Assembly: GCA_016213435.1 (NCBI GenBank)
Contig: JACRAL010000016.1
Coordinates: 1 to 55,288 of the forward strand
Direction of reading: 5' to 3'
Length of the DNA stretch: 55,288 nt
From: Bacteroidota bacterium
GTDB lineage: Bacteria; Bacteroidota; Bacteroidia; Palsa-948
The notes below the pieces were generated by a model. It searched no databases and was not told the DNA's origin. It saw nothing but the letters and a program-made list of their open reading frames with translations. The position numbers and the translations under genes are program-made. Shown in pieces: positions 41,801 through 48,729 of this stretch (position 1 is the first letter of the stretch; every line of letters begins with the position of its first letter).

Positions 41801-42108
41801 CATTCCTGTCCCTCATGGAAAAAGTGGCTGCAACAATTAATGAGAAAGGAAGTGCAACAATAATGATTGTGGCAAGCTCTTCCAATGTGCCAACAAAATC
41901 CTATACCGGAAACGAAGAGCTTGCTAAAGCACGGGCAGATGAGATAAAAGACAGAGTGCATGCTTCCATGAGTCTAAAAAATCTTGATTCAGGAAAAATA
42001 ACATACGAGGTGAGTACCAAAGTTCAAGGTCCCGAATACAAAGAGGATGCGATACAAAACAAAAAAGAGTACGAGAAGTGGCAATTCGTGAAGGTAATCG
42101 TTAAATAA
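38848..42108 (+). CDS. Large PD40 envelope protein with degenerate OmpA-like end
   Basis: A 1086-residue paralogue of the protein at 32196. The ATG at 38848 gives an unusually long leader: residues about 5-30 (TPTSDGVRYSSESSDLKG) derive from a palindromic repeat, and the true hydrophobic segment (ALLLLFFLPLGKELHAQ) comes at about 53-70. Then follow a TPR-like part (to about 215), PD40 propeller (about 230-500), and four carboxypeptidase-regulatory-like modules (about 505-950) rather than three. The C-terminal 110 residues resemble an OmpA domain (FVVYFSYNKKEIDIS, NEELAKARADEIKDRV), but the peptidoglycan-binding Asp/Arg pattern is weakened. It may work with the type IX system or surface adhesion; the role is inferred. 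Confidence 0.82.
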   Translation: MKKLFTPTSDGVRYSSESSDLKGEKKVRPCHEGEHTITPFSIGINLFRASALLLLFFLPLGKELHAQPISKGEFRQMFTQGNLMMLDNFYDTACGTFLALNKADPSNANVNYKIGVCYLHLPGQKAKAIPYFENAIKQTSGNYLEDDPSEKNAPEDAAYYLGQAFHYAYRFDESMEQFKKFRDIIGKWNLNLVKEIDRWTEMSKNAKELAAHPVECTITNLGDSVNCLFADYSPAITADEAFLVFTSRRQGAGGMDNKTINDDFFEDIWICTQGKYGTWSKAKSISRAINTDGNEAAIGISADGQQLYVYRDDNGDGNIYVSKLDGDFWNTPYKLDASNINSKSWEPSACISADGNTMYFVSNRPGGLGGRDIYQCHRQPNRSWSEPENLGPSINTPYDEDAPFIHPDGVTFFFSSTGHNSMGGFDVFYSTKVSNTVWTNPLNMGYPINTTDDDIYFVTSSDGRRAYYASFRPEGKGEKDIYMVSMPKPFVKSVAILVGYLKNKDGSPIPKNALVTEKSSNGEIITSKPNEASGKFILSQLPGREYEITIEANAQKIFMDKFFLPEDSSYQNLSRGFFQRTIFIGDTSHLFSINKVTDTAAKIQMVPLDGKILFSQNSSDVAAHISVEILNSQGNILASAVTDSKGKFKFENISSGQNYILKINESDTVLKSHNQFYLADKNDKIIMPSTQEGRFFLFKRVSPTTNQVSAISAKDSTPLLATMSGKLVNKDMKKISNVKMNLVDATGKILQTKTSDKLGQFTFENIPIDNNYSISIDENDPSLLNGQKLCLLNLKNQLIKIVSKNGKYFIFENLPANLEKMSVLDATDTTTPVAMKGKLLSGTNPDLNGLHNIEVTLLNQKGVVIQRTKTDASGFFRFEHLSANENYSIKLNENDLSLSAFKRILLANEKGKIVKEISIGKNATFNNLPPDLMQLVELKDSHLPSSRDSITAILHKEAMYPEDKNFDFVVYFSYNKKEIDISVGSFLSLMEKVAATINEKGSATIMIVASSSNVPTKSYTGNEELAKARADEIKDRVHASMSLKNLDSGKITYEVSTKVQGPEYKEDAIQNKKEYEKWQFVKVIVK
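38864..38916. repeat. Palindromic repeat in frame at the start of the second PD40/OmpA gene
   Basis: CCCCAACCTCTGACGGAGTC continues CGATACTCGTCAGAATCATC and GGACCTAAAGGGA. Inverted arms GACGGAGTCCGA and TCGGA are present. It shares TCCGATACTCG words with 42160-42200. Confidence 0.7.
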
Positions 42109-42210
42109 ACAATCACCCCTTCCCCTAGAGGGGTGTAAACTCTAAGTTCCTTTAGGTCGGATGACTCCGAAGAGGACGAGTATCGGACTCCATCGGAGAA
42201 TTTAGGGCAA
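42109..42210. repeat. Palindromic repeat cluster before ispH
   Basis: CACCCCTTCCCCTAGAGGGG with TGTAAACTCTAAGTTCCTTT and AGGTCGGATGACTCCGAAGA, ending GGACTCCATCGGAGAATTTA. It fills the gap between the PD40/OmpA gene and ispH. The same TCGGACTCC words occur at 38871-38913. Confidence 0.7.
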
Positions 42211-42216
42211 GACTTT

Positions 42217-43434
42217 ATGAAATCTTTCAACATACCCGGCTTTTACAAGAGCAGTATCATTTCCAAAATAAAAGAATTAAGAAGAGATACCGATCCAAGA
42301 AAAAAAGATTACTCTCCTACCCTGCTTGATTTTGGACCTGTGAAATTTCATGTCGCCCGCCATTTCGGATTCTGCTACGGAGTGGAAAATGCCATTGAGA
42401 TCTCTTTCAAAGCGGTGGAAGAAAACCCGGATAAAAAGATTTTCCTACTTAGCCAGATGATCCACAATCCTGAAGTGAACAAAGATCTGCTTGACAGAGG
42501 CGTAAAATTCCTCATGGATACATCCGGCAAACAAATTATCCCGTTTGCAGAATTAACAAAAGAGGATATTGTAGTCATTCCTGCTTTTGGGACAACACTC
42601 GCCATTGAAGAGCAACTTCAGAAAATCGGCATTGCAGTTCATAAATACGACACCACCTGCCCTTTTGTGGAACGCGTATGGACGAAAGCAGAGAAATTAG
42701 GAGAAGAGGGATATACTGTTATCATTCATGGAAAACACAATCACGAAGAAACAAGAGCTACCTTTTCGCGCAGCGAAATTCATTCTCCTGCTATTATCAT
42801 TAAAAACATGCAAGAAGCAGAAAAACTTGGCGCGTTTATAAAGGGACAGAGCAGCAGAAGTGAGTACGACAATTTATTTTTCGAAAGAACTTCTTCCGGA
42901 TTTAATCCGAAGAAAGATCTTGAACGGATTGGTGTCATCAACCAAACCACAATGCTCGCCTCAGAAACTCAGGAGATTTCCGATTATTTCCGCTCGGTAA
43001 TGCAGAAGAAGTATGGAAGTGAAAAATTAAAAAATCATTTTGCCGATACACGCGACACGCTCTGCTATGCCACCAATGAAAATCAGCAGGCAACGATTGC
43101 CCTACTTCATCATCAAGCAGATTTCGCCATTGTGGTGGGAGGATACAACAGCTCAAACACTTCTCACATTGTGGAGTTATGCGAACAGAAATTCCCCACC
43201 TATTTTATTTCATCAGAATCTGAAATTATCTCAAAAACAAAAATCAATCATTTTGATTTCCATAATCAAACACACCGCACGACCGGAAACTACCTTTCAT
43301 CAGGGAATGAAACGAACATTATCCTGACCAGCGGTGCCTCTTGCCCTGATGCAGTTGTAGAAAGAGTAATGATGAAAATCGTATCTTTCTTCGAAAAAAC
43401 GAAGTCATTGGAAGAAGTTCTTACTGCAATATAA
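42217..43434 (+). CDS. ispH: 4-hydroxy-3-methylbut-2-enyl diphosphate reductase
   Basis: IspH (LytB) is the last enzyme of the methylerythritol phosphate pathway, making IPP and DMAPP with a [Fe-S] cluster. Three conserved cysteines are visible: Cys53 in HFGFCYGVENA, the Cys in DTTCPFVERVW, and the one in TSGASCPDAVVERVM. The HGKHNHEETRAT segment carries active-site His and Glu. At 405 residues it is the long type found in cyanobacteria, plants and some Bacteroidota rather than the 316-residue enterobacterial type. The start codon lies just after a repeat cluster. Confidence 0.93.
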   Translation: MKSFNIPGFYKSSIISKIKELRRDTDPRKKDYSPTLLDFGPVKFHVARHFGFCYGVENAIEISFKAVEENPDKKIFLLSQMIHNPEVNKDLLDRGVKFLMDTSGKQIIPFAELTKEDIVVIPAFGTTLAIEEQLQKIGIAVHKYDTTCPFVERVWTKAEKLGEEGYTVIIHGKHNHEETRATFSRSEIHSPAIIIKNMQEAEKLGAFIKGQSSRSEYDNLFFERTSSGFNPKKDLERIGVINQTTMLASETQEISDYFRSVMQKKYGSEKLKNHFADTRDTLCYATNENQQATIALLHHQADFAIVVGGYNSSNTSHIVELCEQKFPTYFISSESEIISKTKINHFDFHNQTHRTTGNYLSSGNETNIILTSGASCPDAVVERVMMKIVSFFEKTKSLEEVLTAI

Positions 43435-43462
43435 ACTTAATTTTCCGCTTTGTAAACGCCAC

Positions 43463-46400
43463 ATGACAACCACTACTGTGAATCAATCTGCAAGAAAAAT
43501 AATTTCCATCAAAGGCGCACGCGTTCACAACCTTAAGAATATTAGTGTAGATATTCCTCACAACAAATTGGTTGTAATCACAGGGGTTTCAGGATCAGGA
43601 AAATCTTCGCTTGCATTCGACACAATATATGCAGAAGGACAAAGGCGTTATGTAGAAAGTTTATCCTCTTACGCACGGCAATTTCTCGGAAAGATGCACA
43701 AGCCAGATGTGGATTTCATTCACGGAATTGCTCCTGCAGTTGCCATTGAGCAAAAAGTTATTTCACGAAGTTCTCGCTCAACAGTGGGCACATCCACAGA
43801 AATCTACGACTACCTCAAACTTCTCTTCTCGAGAATAGGAAAAACATTTTCACCTGTTTCAGGAAATTTAGTGAAAAGAAATTCTGTTTCAGATGTAGTG
43901 AATTACATAAACGGATTGGAAGATGAAACGCAAGTCACACTTTTAGCTCCAATCAAAGCGACAAAAAACCCTCATGAACAATTAGACCTTTTACGCAAAC
44001 AAGGATTTTCAAGAGTGGAAATTGAAGGAGAGATCAAAAAGATAGATGAGGTGCTTAAAGAAGTGGGCAATCGGCAGTCGGCAGTCGGAAAAAAAAATAA
44101 AAATAAAATCTCCGGTATTTTTCTTGTTATTGACAGATTTACAATTCAAAAAGGGAATGATGAAAACGACAGCCGCATAGCAGATTCCATACAAACTGCT
44201 TTTTACGAAGGACAAGGAGAATGCATTGTTAAGAAGGCAGAGGTAAGAGGGCAGATGGCAGATGGAAAAGAAAATAACAAACAACAAACGCCAAACGATA
44301 AACGAATTTTTTCCAATCGTTTTGAACTGGACGGATTAACTTTTGAAGAACCGAGCGTGCATCTTTTCAGTTTCAACAACCCTATTGGCGCATGCAGAAC
44401 CTGCGAAGGTTTCGGGAGCATCATTGGCTTAGATGAAAATCTCATTGTTCCGAATCAAAACCTATCCATTTTTGATGAAGCCATCGCTTGCTGGAAAGGA
44501 GAAAAGATGGGAAAATGGAGAGAAGCGCTGGTAACCAACGCAAACAAGTTTGATTTTCCTATTCACAGACCCTTTAATGAATTATCACAGAAAGAAAAAA
44601 AACTTTTGTGGACAGGCAATGAACATTTCTTCGGGCTGACCGAATTCTTTCGTTTTATTGAAAGCGAAAGTTACAAGATTCAATACCGCGTGATGCTCTC
44701 ACGCTATCGAGGGAAAACCGTTTGTCCGGAATGTTATGGCTCGCGTTTAAGAAAAGAATCTAACTATGTAAAGGTTGCGGAAAAATCCATCGGAGAAATT
44801 GTTTCGATGCAGATAAAGGATTCGCTGGTATTTTTCAGAGGCCTCACCCCCAGCCCCTCTCCAAAGGAAAAGGGAGGAAACCCACTTAACGAAAATGATT
44901 TCCATGTAGCTAAGCGTCTTTTAATAGAAATTACATCACGCCTGCAATTTCTGAATAATGTAGGACTTGGCTATCTTACCCTGAACCGTTTATCAAATAC
45001 ACTTTCAGGAGGAGAATCGCAGCGCATCAATCTTGCCACTTCGCTTGGAAGTTCTTTGGTTGGCTCCATGTACATACTGGATGAGCCAAGCATAGGGCTT
45101 CATCCACGCGACACACAACGCCTGATAAAAGTTTTAAAATCATTACGAGACATTGGGAATTCCGTAATGGTGGTTGAACACGATGAAGAGATCATGCAGG
45201 CGGCAGATCAAATTATTGACCTTGGTCCGGGAGCTGGAGTTAATGGAGGAGAAGTTGTTTTTCAGGGAACAATCGCCCTGACCCTAAAAGGAGAAAAAAT
45301 CCAAAGTCCCCTTAGAGATTTAGGAGAAGGAAATACTTCTCTTACTCTTGATTATCTCACCGGAAAAGAACAGATTGAACTTCCTAAAAAAAGAAGGAAG
45401 TGGAAAAATTATATTGAAGTGCTTGGCGCGAAAGAAAACAATCTTAAAAACATCAATGTAAGATTTCCGCTGAATGTTTTCACGGTTGTTACCGGAGTGA
45501 GCGGCTCCGGAAAGTCTTCGCTGGTAAAAAAAATCCTATACGAAGAACTAAAAAAAATTAAAGAAGGATATATCGATCACACAGGAAAAAAAGATGTCAT
45601 AAAAGGCGATACCCACAAAATAACTTCGGTAGAAATTGTTGACCAAAACCCGATTGGAAAAAGTTCGCGGTCGAATCCTATTACCTATATAAAAGCATAC
45701 GATGATATAAGGAATTTATTTGCATCTCAATCACTTGCGAAATCAAGAAACTACAAACCTTCTTCCTTTTCTTTCAATGTGGATGGAGGACGATGCGAGA
45801 CCTGCGAAGGCGAGGGCGAAGTAACCATTGAAATGCAATTTATGGCGGATGTGCATTTGGAATGCGAAGCATGTAAAGGAAAACGCTTCAAGGATGATGT
45901 ATTGGAAATCAGATATAAGGATAAAAATATTGCGGATGTTTTGGATATGACGGTGGATGAGGCGTTGGAGTATTTCATACCCCGCCTATCCCGATCGCTA
46001 TCGGAACCTCCCCAAAGGGGAGGACTTTCACATGCAACTCTCTCCCCTTTGGGGAGAGTTGGAGAGGGGTTTGAAGAAAAAATTTCCTCCAAACTTAAAC
46101 TCTTGCAAGATGTAGGAATGGGATATATCAAGCTCGGACAGTCATCAAGTACACTAAGCGGTGGCGAAGCGCAGAGGGTAAAGCTGGCAACATTTTTAAG
46201 TATGGCAGACAACCCTGCCATCACCCCCCCCCCTTCAGGGAGAGAACATCCCCCTCTGAATGAGAGTATTGGAGGGAAGCGGGGGGCTTTCTTCATTTTT
46301 GATGAACCGACCACCGGCTTGCACTTTCACGACATAAAAAAACTTTTGTATGCGTTGAACAGATTAGTTGACGAAGGAAATACACTACTTGTAATAGAAC

Positions 46401-46558
46401 ACAACCCCGATGTAATCAAATGCGCTGATTACGTGATCGATCTTGGTCCAGAAGGAGGAGATGCGGGAGGTAATGTGATTTTTGAAGGCTCTCCCGATGA
46501 ATTAATTAAGTGCGAGGGAAGTATTACAGGATCGTATTTAAAGAAAAAATTTCAATGA
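43463..46558 (+). CDS. uvrA: Excinuclease ABC subunit A with repeat-derived insertions
   Basis: UvrA is the damage-recognising ATPase of nucleotide excision repair. Both ABC domains are complete: Walker A GVSGSGKSSLAF (about 40) and GVSGSGKSSLVKK (about 680), signatures LSGGESQR and LSGGEAQR, Walker B ILDEPSIGL and FIFDEPTTGL. Zinc modules are at CRTCEGFG...CPECYG and CETCEGEG...CEACKG. The protein has 1031 residues against about 940 usually. The excess comes from in-frame insertions at about residues 201-210, 258-282, 459-473, 604-622, 839-870 and 920-943. These are palindromic or heptanucleotide repeats placed in loops. A run of ten C at 46224-46233 lies in the last one. The frame is open throughout. 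Confidence 0.95.
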   Translation: MTTTTVNQSARKIISIKGARVHNLKNISVDIPHNKLVVITGVSGSGKSSLAFDTIYAEGQRRYVESLSSYARQFLGKMHKPDVDFIHGIAPAVAIEQKVISRSSRSTVGTSTEIYDYLKLLFSRIGKTFSPVSGNLVKRNSVSDVVNYINGLEDETQVTLLAPIKATKNPHEQLDLLRKQGFSRVEIEGEIKKIDEVLKEVGNRQSAVGKKNKNKISGIFLVIDRFTIQKGNDENDSRIADSIQTAFYEGQGECIVKKAEVRGQMADGKENNKQQTPNDKRIFSNRFELDGLTFEEPSVHLFSFNNPIGACRTCEGFGSIIGLDENLIVPNQNLSIFDEAIACWKGEKMGKWREALVTNANKFDFPIHRPFNELSQKEKKLLWTGNEHFFGLTEFFRFIESESYKIQYRVMLSRYRGKTVCPECYGSRLRKESNYVKVAEKSIGEIVSMQIKDSLVFFRGLTPSPSPKEKGGNPLNENDFHVAKRLLIEITSRLQFLNNVGLGYLTLNRLSNTLSGGESQRINLATSLGSSLVGSMYILDEPSIGLHPRDTQRLIKVLKSLRDIGNSVMVVEHDEEIMQAADQIIDLGPGAGVNGGEVVFQGTIALTLKGEKIQSPLRDLGEGNTSLTLDYLTGKEQIELPKKRRKWKNYIEVLGAKENNLKNINVRFPLNVFTVVTGVSGSGKSSLVKKILYEELKKIKEGYIDHTGKKDVIKGDTHKITSVEIVDQNPIGKSSRSNPITYIKAYDDIRNLFASQSLAKSRNYKPSSFSFNVDGGRCETCEGEGEVTIEMQFMADVHLECEACKGKRFKDDVLEIRYKDKNIADVLDMTVDEALEYFIPRLSRSLSEPPQRGGLSHATLSPLGRVGEGFEEKISSKLKLLQDVGMGYIKLGQSSSTLSGGEAQRVKLATFLSMADNPAITPPPSGREHPPLNESIGGKRGAFFIFDEPTTGLHFHDIKKLLYALNRLVDEGNTLLVIEHNPDVIKCADYVIDLGPEGGDAGGNVIFEGSPDELIKCEGSITGSYLKKKFQ
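44065..44088. repeat. Heptanucleotide repeat (CGGCAGT) in uvrA
   Basis: GGGCAATCGGCAGTCGGCAG continues TCGG: the 7-nt unit CGGCAGT is repeated, in frame, encoding GNRQSAVG. Confidence 0.7.
44236..44306. repeat. Two heptanucleotide runs (GGCAGAT and AAACGAT types) in uvrA
   Basis: GGGCAGATGGCAGATGG (44249-44265), then AAACAACAAACGCCAAACGA followed by TAAACGAA (about 44279-44306) with 7-base period. Both are translated, as EVRGQMADG and NKQQTPNDKR. Confidence 0.6.
44841..44877. repeat. Palindromic repeat inserted in frame in uvrA (site 3)
   Basis: GCCTCACCCCCAGCCCCTCT continues CCAAAGGAAAAGGGAGG. It is translated as LTPSPSPKEKGG, which follows IKDSLVFFRG. Confidence 0.8.
45274..45326. repeat. 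Palindromic repeat inserted in frame in uvrA (site 4)
   Basis: CGCCCTGACCCTAAAAGGAG, then CAAAGTCCCCTTAGAGATTT with AGGAG. The second half matches 1771-1799. It is translated as ALTLKGEKIQSPLRDLGEG. Confidence 0.75.
45979..46070. repeat. Composite palindromic repeats inserted in frame in uvrA (site 5)
   Basis: CCCCGCCTATCCCGATCGCT, ATCGGAACCTCCCCAAAGGG, GAGGACTTTCACATG, then TCTCTCCCCTTTGGGGAGAG with TTGGAGAGGGGT. The first parts match the cluster at 12389-12487 in order and spacing. It is translated as about 31 residues (PRLSRSLSEPPQRGGLSHAT to SPLGRVGEGF). Confidence 0.85.
46221..46290. repeat. Repeat insertion with a C10 tract in uvrA (site 6)
   Basis: TCACCCCCCCCCCTTCAGGG, AGAGAACATCCCCCTCTGAA, then GGAGGGAAGCGGGGGGCTTT. 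It lies between the signature LSGGEAQRVKLATFLS and the Walker B strand FIFDEP. Homologues have a short loop here. Confidence 0.8.
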
Positions 46559-46606
46559 TCACTATTTTGTCTGTAATGTCGATCACAAAAAAATATTTAT
46601 CGAAAT

Positions 46607-48100
46607 TCATTTTACTTCCTGCATAAGTTTGCGAACGAGTGGCGAAATAACAATCATTAACACGCCTGCAATAAGAGCATAGATGGCAAGCTGCCTGTAT
46701 CCATCGGTGTAAGCAATCAACTTTTCTGTTAAAGTTGCGTTTTCATTTGCGGTGGCCATACCTGCTCCTAATATACCTGCAAAGTATTGTCCGTATGCAC
46801 TTGCTAAAAACCACATTCCCATAATCACCGCTTGCGTCTTTTGCGGAGATAATTTAGTCATAACCGACATGCCGATGGGAGATAAACACAATTCGCCAAA
46901 TGTTATTATGAACCATGCAAAGGTGAATACATTCAAAGAGGTTACTCCATTTTCATCGGCAAAAAATCTGGTGTAATAAAAAATATAAAAACCGATTGCC
47001 AGGAATAAAAAACCTAAACCAAATTTTACCACTGTGTTGGGTTCCATTTTCCTTTTGTTCATCCACAACCAAACCATTCCGACCAAAGCAGCGAATATAA
47101 TTACGAAAAAAGAATTGGATGAATTGTTCACTCCGTTGGGATCTAACTTGATTCCGCACACAGTGTTATGCAGATTGTTTGCTGCAAACAAACTTAACGA
47201 TCCTCCACTCTGCTCAAAAAAAGCCCAAAAGAAAATAGAGAAAACAATAAACACTAAAGCGGCTATAAGTTTTTTATTCTCAACCAATGAAAAATGACGC
47301 ATCTCGTAAAATAAATAAATCAAAGAACAGGGCCCAATGATGTACATAAAAATATCAGTGTATTCTGTTTTTGAAACCATGAGCATAATTAATGGGATGA
47401 CGCATAATGAACCAACATAAACAACATATTCGTACCATGTTTTTGATCTGCCGTCTTCGCTTTTAATCAGAGGCGATAATCCTATGGGGCCTAAGGATCG
47501 TTGGGTGAAAAGAAAAGTAAGCAAACTAATGCTCATAACAATGGCAGCCAAACCAAATGCCATATTCCATGAATAGTTTTTACCGAGAGTAACACACACA
47601 TATCCGCCTATCAGAGCGCCAAGGTTAATGCCCGCATAAAACAAAGAAAATCCCGCATCGGTTCTAGCATCACCCTTTTTATAAAGGTGCCCAACCATGG
47701 TAGAAATGTTTGGTTTGAAAAATCCGGTTCCGATAATAGTAAATGCAATTCCTATAAAAAAATAATCATGAGGATTTATTGCCAAGATGCAGCTGCCTGC
47801 AATCATCAAGAAACCTCCCCAGAAAAGTGACTTACGCAGCCCTAATATTTTGTCGGCAAATAATCCGCCAATAAAAGTAAATGCATACACAAATGCTTGT
47901 GTGGCGCCATATTGAAGGTTAGCAACATCATCTTTCATATGCAAGCCAACCGTTTTATCCACCATAAAAATAACAAGCATGCCGCGCATGCCATAGAAAC
48001 AAAAACGCTCCCACATCTCGGAAAAAAACAAATACCAAAGCTGTCTAGGATATTTCCCCTTGAAAGCCTGAATTTCGTCTAAAGTTAATTGTTTGTGCAC
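46607..48100 (-). CDS. POT/PTR2-family proton-dependent peptide transporter
   Basis: A 497-residue major facilitator of the proton-oligopeptide family, with about twelve to fourteen transmembrane helices. The ExxER-type motif is MWERFCFYGMRGMLVIFM (residues about 29-46), which couples protons to peptide transport. PTR2 signature GTGFFKPNISTMVGHLY (about residue 123-139) and a second one, FFWAFFEQSGGSL (about 290), are intact. It would import di- and tripeptides, fitting an organism that secretes M43 proteases, though the genes are far apart. The N-terminus MHKQLTLDEIQAFKGKYPRQLWYL is typical for Bacteroidota members. Confidence 0.93.
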   Translation of the reverse strand: MHKQLTLDEIQAFKGKYPRQLWYLFFSEMWERFCFYGMRGMLVIFMVDKTVGLHMKDDVANLQYGATQAFVYAFTFIGGLFADKILGLRKSLFWGGFLMIAGSCILAINPHDYFFIGIAFTIIGTGFFKPNISTMVGHLYKKGDARTDAGFSLFYAGINLGALIGGYVCVTLGKNYSWNMAFGLAAIVMSISLLTFLFTQRSLGPIGLSPLIKSEDGRSKTWYEYVVYVGSLCVIPLIMLMVSKTEYTDIFMYIIGPCSLIYLFYEMRHFSLVENKKLIAALVFIVFSIFFWAFFEQSGGSLSLFAANNLHNTVCGIKLDPNGVNNSSNSFFVIIFAALVGMVWLWMNKRKMEPNTVVKFGLGFLFLAIGFYIFYYTRFFADENGVTSLNVFTFAWFIITFGELCLSPIGMSVMTKLSPQKTQAVIMGMWFLASAYGQYFAGILGAGMATANENATLTEKLIAYTDGYRQLAIYALIAGVLMIVISPLVRKLMQEVK

Positions 48101-48169
48101 GGATGATTTAATGAATAGAATTTTTTTTGAACAATACAGGAAGGAGATACTGCCTATGGCGCATCCCTT

Positions 48170-48712
48170 TTAAAACTTACTTTTAAACTCTTTGAAGGCT
48201 TGCGCTACTCTGTCTTTTTCAGAAAGAAGAGGATTCTGAATCCCCCACTCTATATTCAAATCAGCATCGCACCATAATATCCCATCTTCCGATTCTTTAT
48301 TGTATGTGCGGGAGCATTTGTAAGAGAAGATGGTATTATCTTCCAATACCAAAAAACCATGAGCAAACCCTTCAGGAATATAAAGCATGGTTTTATTGGC
48401 TGATGAAAGAACAATGGAGAAATATTTCCCGTAGGTAGAAGATTTTTTCCGAATATCTACCACCACATCAAGCACCGAACCTTGAATTACACGTACTAAT
48501 TTCACCTGCGCATGAGGCATGTTCTGGAAATGCAATCCTCTTAATACTCCTTTCTGTGAAAGCGACTCATTATCCTGAATAAATTCGTCTGTAATACCGT
48601 TCTTAAAGAACACTGCTTTGCTGTACGATTCAAAAAAATATCCTCTTGCATCTGAAAAAACTTTTGGCTGAATAACAACCGCCCCGCTGAGGTTAGTAGG
48701 AGTAATCTGCAT
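48170..48712 (-). CDS. rfbC: dTDP-4-dehydrorhamnose 3,5-epimerase
   Basis: RfbC (RmlC) epimerises C3 and C5 of dTDP-4-keto-6-deoxyglucose in dTDP-L-rhamnose synthesis. The 180-residue cupin shows RGYFFESYSK, GVLRGLHFQN with the catalytic His, VLDVVVDIRKKSSTYGKY, and YIPEGFAHGFLVLED. The rest of the rhamnose pathway (rfbA, rfbB, rfbD) is not in the window. It lies 17 bp after the autokinase gene in the same direction, so rhamnose supply is probably co-expressed with polysaccharide export. Confidence 0.95.
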   Translation of the reverse strand: MQITPTNLSGAVVIQPKVFSDARGYFFESYSKAVFFKNGITDEFIQDNESLSQKGVLRGLHFQNMPHAQVKLVRVIQGSVLDVVVDIRKKSSTYGKYFSIVLSSANKTMLYIPEGFAHGFLVLEDNTIFSYKCSRTYNKESEDGILWCDADLNIEWGIQNPLLSEKDRVAQAFKEFKSKF

Positions 48713-48729
48713 GGTGAACGGGTGGTTAC

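Noticed and set aside
45751-46314. 187-codon ORF antisense to uvrA
   Set aside because: It lies opposite conserved UvrA coding sequence and the palindromic inserts; palindromes are open on both strands.
43463-46558. uvrA as a pseudogene or two genes, because of its excess length
   Set aside because: The frame is continuous, all catalytic motifs are intact and the excess is accounted for by repeat blocks.
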